From Bin5 sp022827195 (GTDB lineage: Bacteria > Chloroflexota > Anaerolineae > Caldilineales > Caldilineaceae), in contig OZ242331.1 of NCBI GenBank assembly GCA_965208275.1, positions 3,100,001-3,164,000 on the forward strand: a stretch of DNA of 64,000 nt, written 5' to 3'. Made by a program: the position numbers and the translations under genes. Numbering within the stretch: position 1 is the first letter of the stretch; the number at the start of each line of letters is the position of its first letter. Below are positions 61,703 to 64,000 of this stretch, in pieces. The notes under the pieces are model-generated. The model worked only from the letters and a program-made list of their open reading frames with translations, was not told the origin of the DNA and searched no databases.

Positions 61703-62437
61703 ATGGTTAAATTGGCAGGTTCCCACGAATTCGACGCACCCAAGGAAACCGTTTGGGAAGCACTACTGGATCCCGATGTCCTTTCGCGAATTCTGCCCGG
61801 TTGCAAGCAGTTGGACAGGTCAGGGGATAACGAGTTCAAGGGCGAGATCAGTATCCGCGTCGGGCCGGTTCAGGGCAGCTTCAATGGGACTGTCAATCTC
61901 AAAGACATCGACCCGCCCAACGGCTACCGCATGGAGCTCGCCGGCCAGGGCAGGCCGGGATATGTCAAGGGTTCGGGAGCGCTGCGCCTGGAGGGAGACG
62001 CGCCGACGACGCTACACTATGATGGCGACGCGCAGTTGAGCGGTCGCATTGCCAGCGTAGGGCAGCGGCTGGTCGACAGCACCGCGCGCTCGCTGACGCG
62101 CCAGGGGCTTCAATCGCTTGAGAATATCATTGCGGCGCGTCTGCAACCGCCGGAACCGGAACCGGCTGAGAGCGGGGCACCACAGGCTTCAAACGGCACC
62201 GGAGCGGCCTCCCAGCCCCACAAGCCGGACCCGCCGCCGCAGCCGAATCCGCCGCCGCAGCCGGACATCGCCACGCCATCGACAATGGAAGTCGGCATCA
62301 ACGTGGCCAGAGACGTGGCCACCGACCTTGCCCAGGAGTTCAAGAGTAACCCGAACAGTCGCAAGGTAGTCTACGTTCTGGCTGGTTTCGCCGCGATAGT
62401 GTGGATGTGGCGTCAACTTTTCGGCAGAGCCAAATAG
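61703..62437 (+). CDS. coxG: CoxG-like SRPBCC protein with C-terminal membrane anchor
   Basis: A 244-residue protein of the carbon monoxide dehydrogenase subunit G family, which helps recruit CO dehydrogenase to the membrane. The START-like SRPBCC domain covers about residues 1-145 (GSHEFDAPKETVWEALLDPDVLSRILPGCKQ), followed by a Pro-rich linker (PDPPPQPNPPPQPD) and a membrane helix near the C-terminus (VVYVLAGFAAIVWMW). It heads a group with the iron-sulfur and molybdopterin subunits. The membrane anchor fits the proposed recruiting role. Confidence 0.9.
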   Translation: MVKLAGSHEFDAPKETVWEALLDPDVLSRILPGCKQLDRSGDNEFKGEISIRVGPVQGSFNGTVNLKDIDPPNGYRMELAGQGRPGYVKGSGALRLEGDAPTTLHYDGDAQLSGRIASVGQRLVDSTARSLTRQGLQSLENIIAARLQPPEPEPAESGAPQASNGTGAASQPHKPDPPPQPNPPPQPDIATPSTMEVGINVARDVATDLAQEFKSNPNSRKVVYVLAGFAAIVWMWRQLFGRAK

Positions 62438-62493
62438 CATTCTGAATCATCAGACTACAGGACCATCGAAGTTCCAAAAGAGGAGGAAGCTCT

Positions 62494-62961
62494 ATGGGTG
62501 TATCCATCGAATTGGAGGTCAACGGCGCCAGCGTCAGCGACGAGGTTGAGCCCCGCCTGCTTCTTGCGCATTTCCTGCGCGAAAATGTTGGGCTGACGGG
62601 CACAAAGATCGGCTGTGACACAAGCCAGTGCGGCTCCTGCACAATTCTGCTGGACGGAAAGGCGGTCAAGTCCTGCACCTTGCTCGCGGTTCAGGCGGAC
62701 GGAGGCGCGGTCACGACGATCGAGGGTCTGGCCAACGGAGACTACCATCCAGTGCAGCAGGCCTTCTGGGACAACCACGGCCTGCAGTGCGGATTCTGCA
62801 CACCCGGCATGATCATCTCCTGCGTTGACCTGCTGAGCACGAACCCCCAGCCGAGCGAAAGCGAAATCCGCCACGGACTGGAAGGAAATCTGTGCCGCTG
62901 TACCGGATATCACAACATTGTGCGCGCGGTGCAGGATGCCGCCGAGACCATGAACGGCTAA
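62494..62961 (+). CDS. coxS: aerobic CO dehydrogenase/xanthine dehydrogenase-type [2Fe-2S] subunit
   Basis: A 155-residue subunit with two [2Fe-2S] clusters. The plant-type cluster cysteines are C41, C46, C49 (GCDTSQCGSC) and C61; the second cluster is in LQCGFCTPGM and LCRCTGYHNIV. It carries electrons from the molybdenum centre to FAD in the xanthine oxidase family. AGGAGGAAG precedes the ATG. It lies 56 bases after coxG and 15 bases before the large subunit. A coxM (FAD) gene is not between them and may lie beyond the window. Confidence 0.95.
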   Translation: MGVSIELEVNGASVSDEVEPRLLLAHFLRENVGLTGTKIGCDTSQCGSCTILLDGKAVKSCTLLAVQADGGAVTTIEGLANGDYHPVQQAFWDNHGLQCGFCTPGMIISCVDLLSTNPQPSESEIRHGLEGNLCRCTGYHNIVRAVQDAAETMNG

Positions 62962-62976
62962 AGGGGGAAACGAAAT

Positions 62977-64000
62977 ATGGCAGGTGAATCCAACGGCGCG
63001 GGGGTCTTCGGCAGCTCTATCCGCCGGCGAGAGGATCCCGAACTGATCACAGGGCATGCCAAATACACCGATGACTTGCAGTTGCCGGGCACGGTCTACT
63101 GCACGATTCTGCGGAGCCCCTACGCGCATGCGAAGATAAACAGTATCGATACCAGCGAAGCCGCGGCATTGGATGGCGTGATTGGCGTCTATACGGCCGC
63201 GGACATCGAAGAGAGCGGTACACCGGGCGCGATCCCCGTCGGCTGGCTGCTGCCCGACATGAAGATCCCCGATCACACAATGCTGGCAAAAGACACGGCC
63301 CGCCATGTAGGCGACGGCGTAGCGATAGTTGTTGCCGAAGACCAGTACACCGCGCACGACGCGCTCGAACTGATCTGGGTCGACTACGAAGCGCTCGACG
63401 GGATCGCCGACCCGCAGAAGGCGACCGCAGACGGCGCCCCCCTCGTGCACGAGATGGCGCCCAACAATATCGCCTTCGACTGGGAAATCGGCGACAAAGA
63501 AAAGACGGACGCCGCTTTTGCCGAGGCCGCCCATGTCGCCAGCCTTGACATCGTCAACAACAGGCTGATTCCGAATGCGATGGAACCGCGTTCCGCGCTG
63601 GCCGACTACAACAGCATCACCGGCGAGTTGACACTCTACATGACGACGCAGAACCCCCACATCCACCGCCTGCTCATGAGCCTGGCCTCCCTGGGCCTAC
63701 CGGAGCACAAGATCAGGGTCATCGCCCCTGAGGTTGGCGGAGGGTTTGGAAGCAAGATTCATCACTATCCCGACGAGGCGATCACGGCGTGGGCCTCGAT
63801 GCAGGTCGGGCGTCCCGTTAAGTGGACGGCGACGCGCACCGAGACCTACGTTACCGATGCACATGGCCGCGACCATGTGACGCACGCCGAAATGGCGGTA
63901 GACGCCGACGGGAAGTTCATCGGCCTCAGGGTCGATACCTACGCGGCGATGGGGGCCTATCTCTCGACGTTTGCACCGGCCGTGCCAACCTATCTCTACG
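62977..64000 (+). CDS. coxL: aerobic CO dehydrogenase/xanthine dehydrogenase-type molybdopterin subunit, N-terminal part
   Basis: The open frame starts at the ATG 62977-62979 and runs off the window after 341 codons. It is a xanthine oxidase family large subunit: GSSIRRREDPELITGHAKYTDDLQLPG, then RSPYAHAKI, NAMEPRSALADY and IRVIAPEVGGGFGSKIHHYPDEAIT, a molybdopterin-binding block. The motif that separates true CO dehydrogenase (AYRCSFR) from form II-like enzymes (AYRGAGR) lies just beyond the window, so the substrate, whether CO, a purine or an aldehyde, is undecided. Confidence 0.92.
   Translation, partial: MAGESNGAGVFGSSIRRREDPELITGHAKYTDDLQLPGTVYCTILRSPYAHAKINSIDTSEAAALDGVIGVYTAADIEESGTPGAIPVGWLLPDMKIPDHTMLAKDTARHVGDGVAIVVAEDQYTAHDALELIWVDYEALDGIADPQKATADGAPLVHEMAPNNIAFDWEIGDKEKTDAAFAEAAHVASLDIVNNRLIPNAMEPRSALADYNSITGELTLYMTTQNPHIHRLLMSLASLGLPEHKIRVIAPEVGGGFGSKIHHYPDEAITAWASMQVGRPVKWTATRTETYVTDAHGRDHVTHAEMAVDADGKFIGLRVDTYAAMGAYLSTFAPAVPTYLY

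Overview
The window looks like a chromosomal piece of a high-GC bacterium, most plausibly an uncultivated member of the Chloroflexota (Caldilineae/Anaerolineae type). This rests on gene content only: lipoproteins with Tat-like or Sec signals and Thr/Pro linkers, several PhyH-type oxygenases, a Tm-1/PEP-hydrolase-like pair, aerobic CO-dehydrogenase-type genes, a HEPN/MNT locus and a CAD-like dihydroorotase. No rRNA is present, so the assignment is inference.

Layout. 1-3.7 kb: a sugar-type ABC transporter (binding lipoprotein, two permeases, one broken by a 19-nt duplication) and the start of a lipoprotein gene. 4-9.6 kb: MFS exporter, dgkA-ybeY divergent from obgE-nadD, and an S41 protease-like protein that lacks the expected catalytic lysine. 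10-16.5 kb: a lipoprotein, ferritin, a His-rich CDF transporter, a small membrane protein, DUF72 and an ammonium transporter. 17.3-31.8 kb: a long one-strand metabolic island with KARI-like and ALS-like enzymes, a DegT aminotransferase, a dehydrogenase, an enolase-superfamily enzyme, three PhyH-type oxygenases, paired beta-propeller proteins, a hydrolase and an SMP-30 protein. 32-47 kb is mostly housekeeping: a Ser/Thr kinase, sdhCDAB, icd, fabF, pyrC-pyrB and hemC-hemD-hemB. 47-49.3 kb: tRNA-Ser, SRP RNA, an MFS gene and tmRNA. 49.4-59.9 kb is accessory: a decayed HEPN/MNT toxin-antitoxin pair, an aldo/keto reductase, a secreted repeat-domain protein, an SYG-repeat membrane protein, a Tm-1-like/TIM-barrel pair, an oxidoreductase, a cupin, DinB and an intact higBA. 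59.9-64 kb: a second enolase-superfamily enzyme, then coxG-coxS-coxL running off the end.

How the parts work together. The SDH and ICD genes give two TCA-cycle steps. hemC/D/B give three steps of tetrapyrrole synthesis. pyrC/pyrB give two pyrimidine steps in the same order as in the animal CAD protein. The 17-32 kb island is the best candidate for an undescribed pathway. Its enzymes parallel the logic of branched-chain amino-acid synthesis (ALS, KARI, dehydratase, aminotransferase), but with divergent active sites and added Fe(II)/2-oxoglutarate oxygenases, one of which has a halogenase-like His-x-Gly metal motif. Several promoters fit the sigma-70 consensus well (TTGACA-like, 16-18 nt, TATAAT-like).
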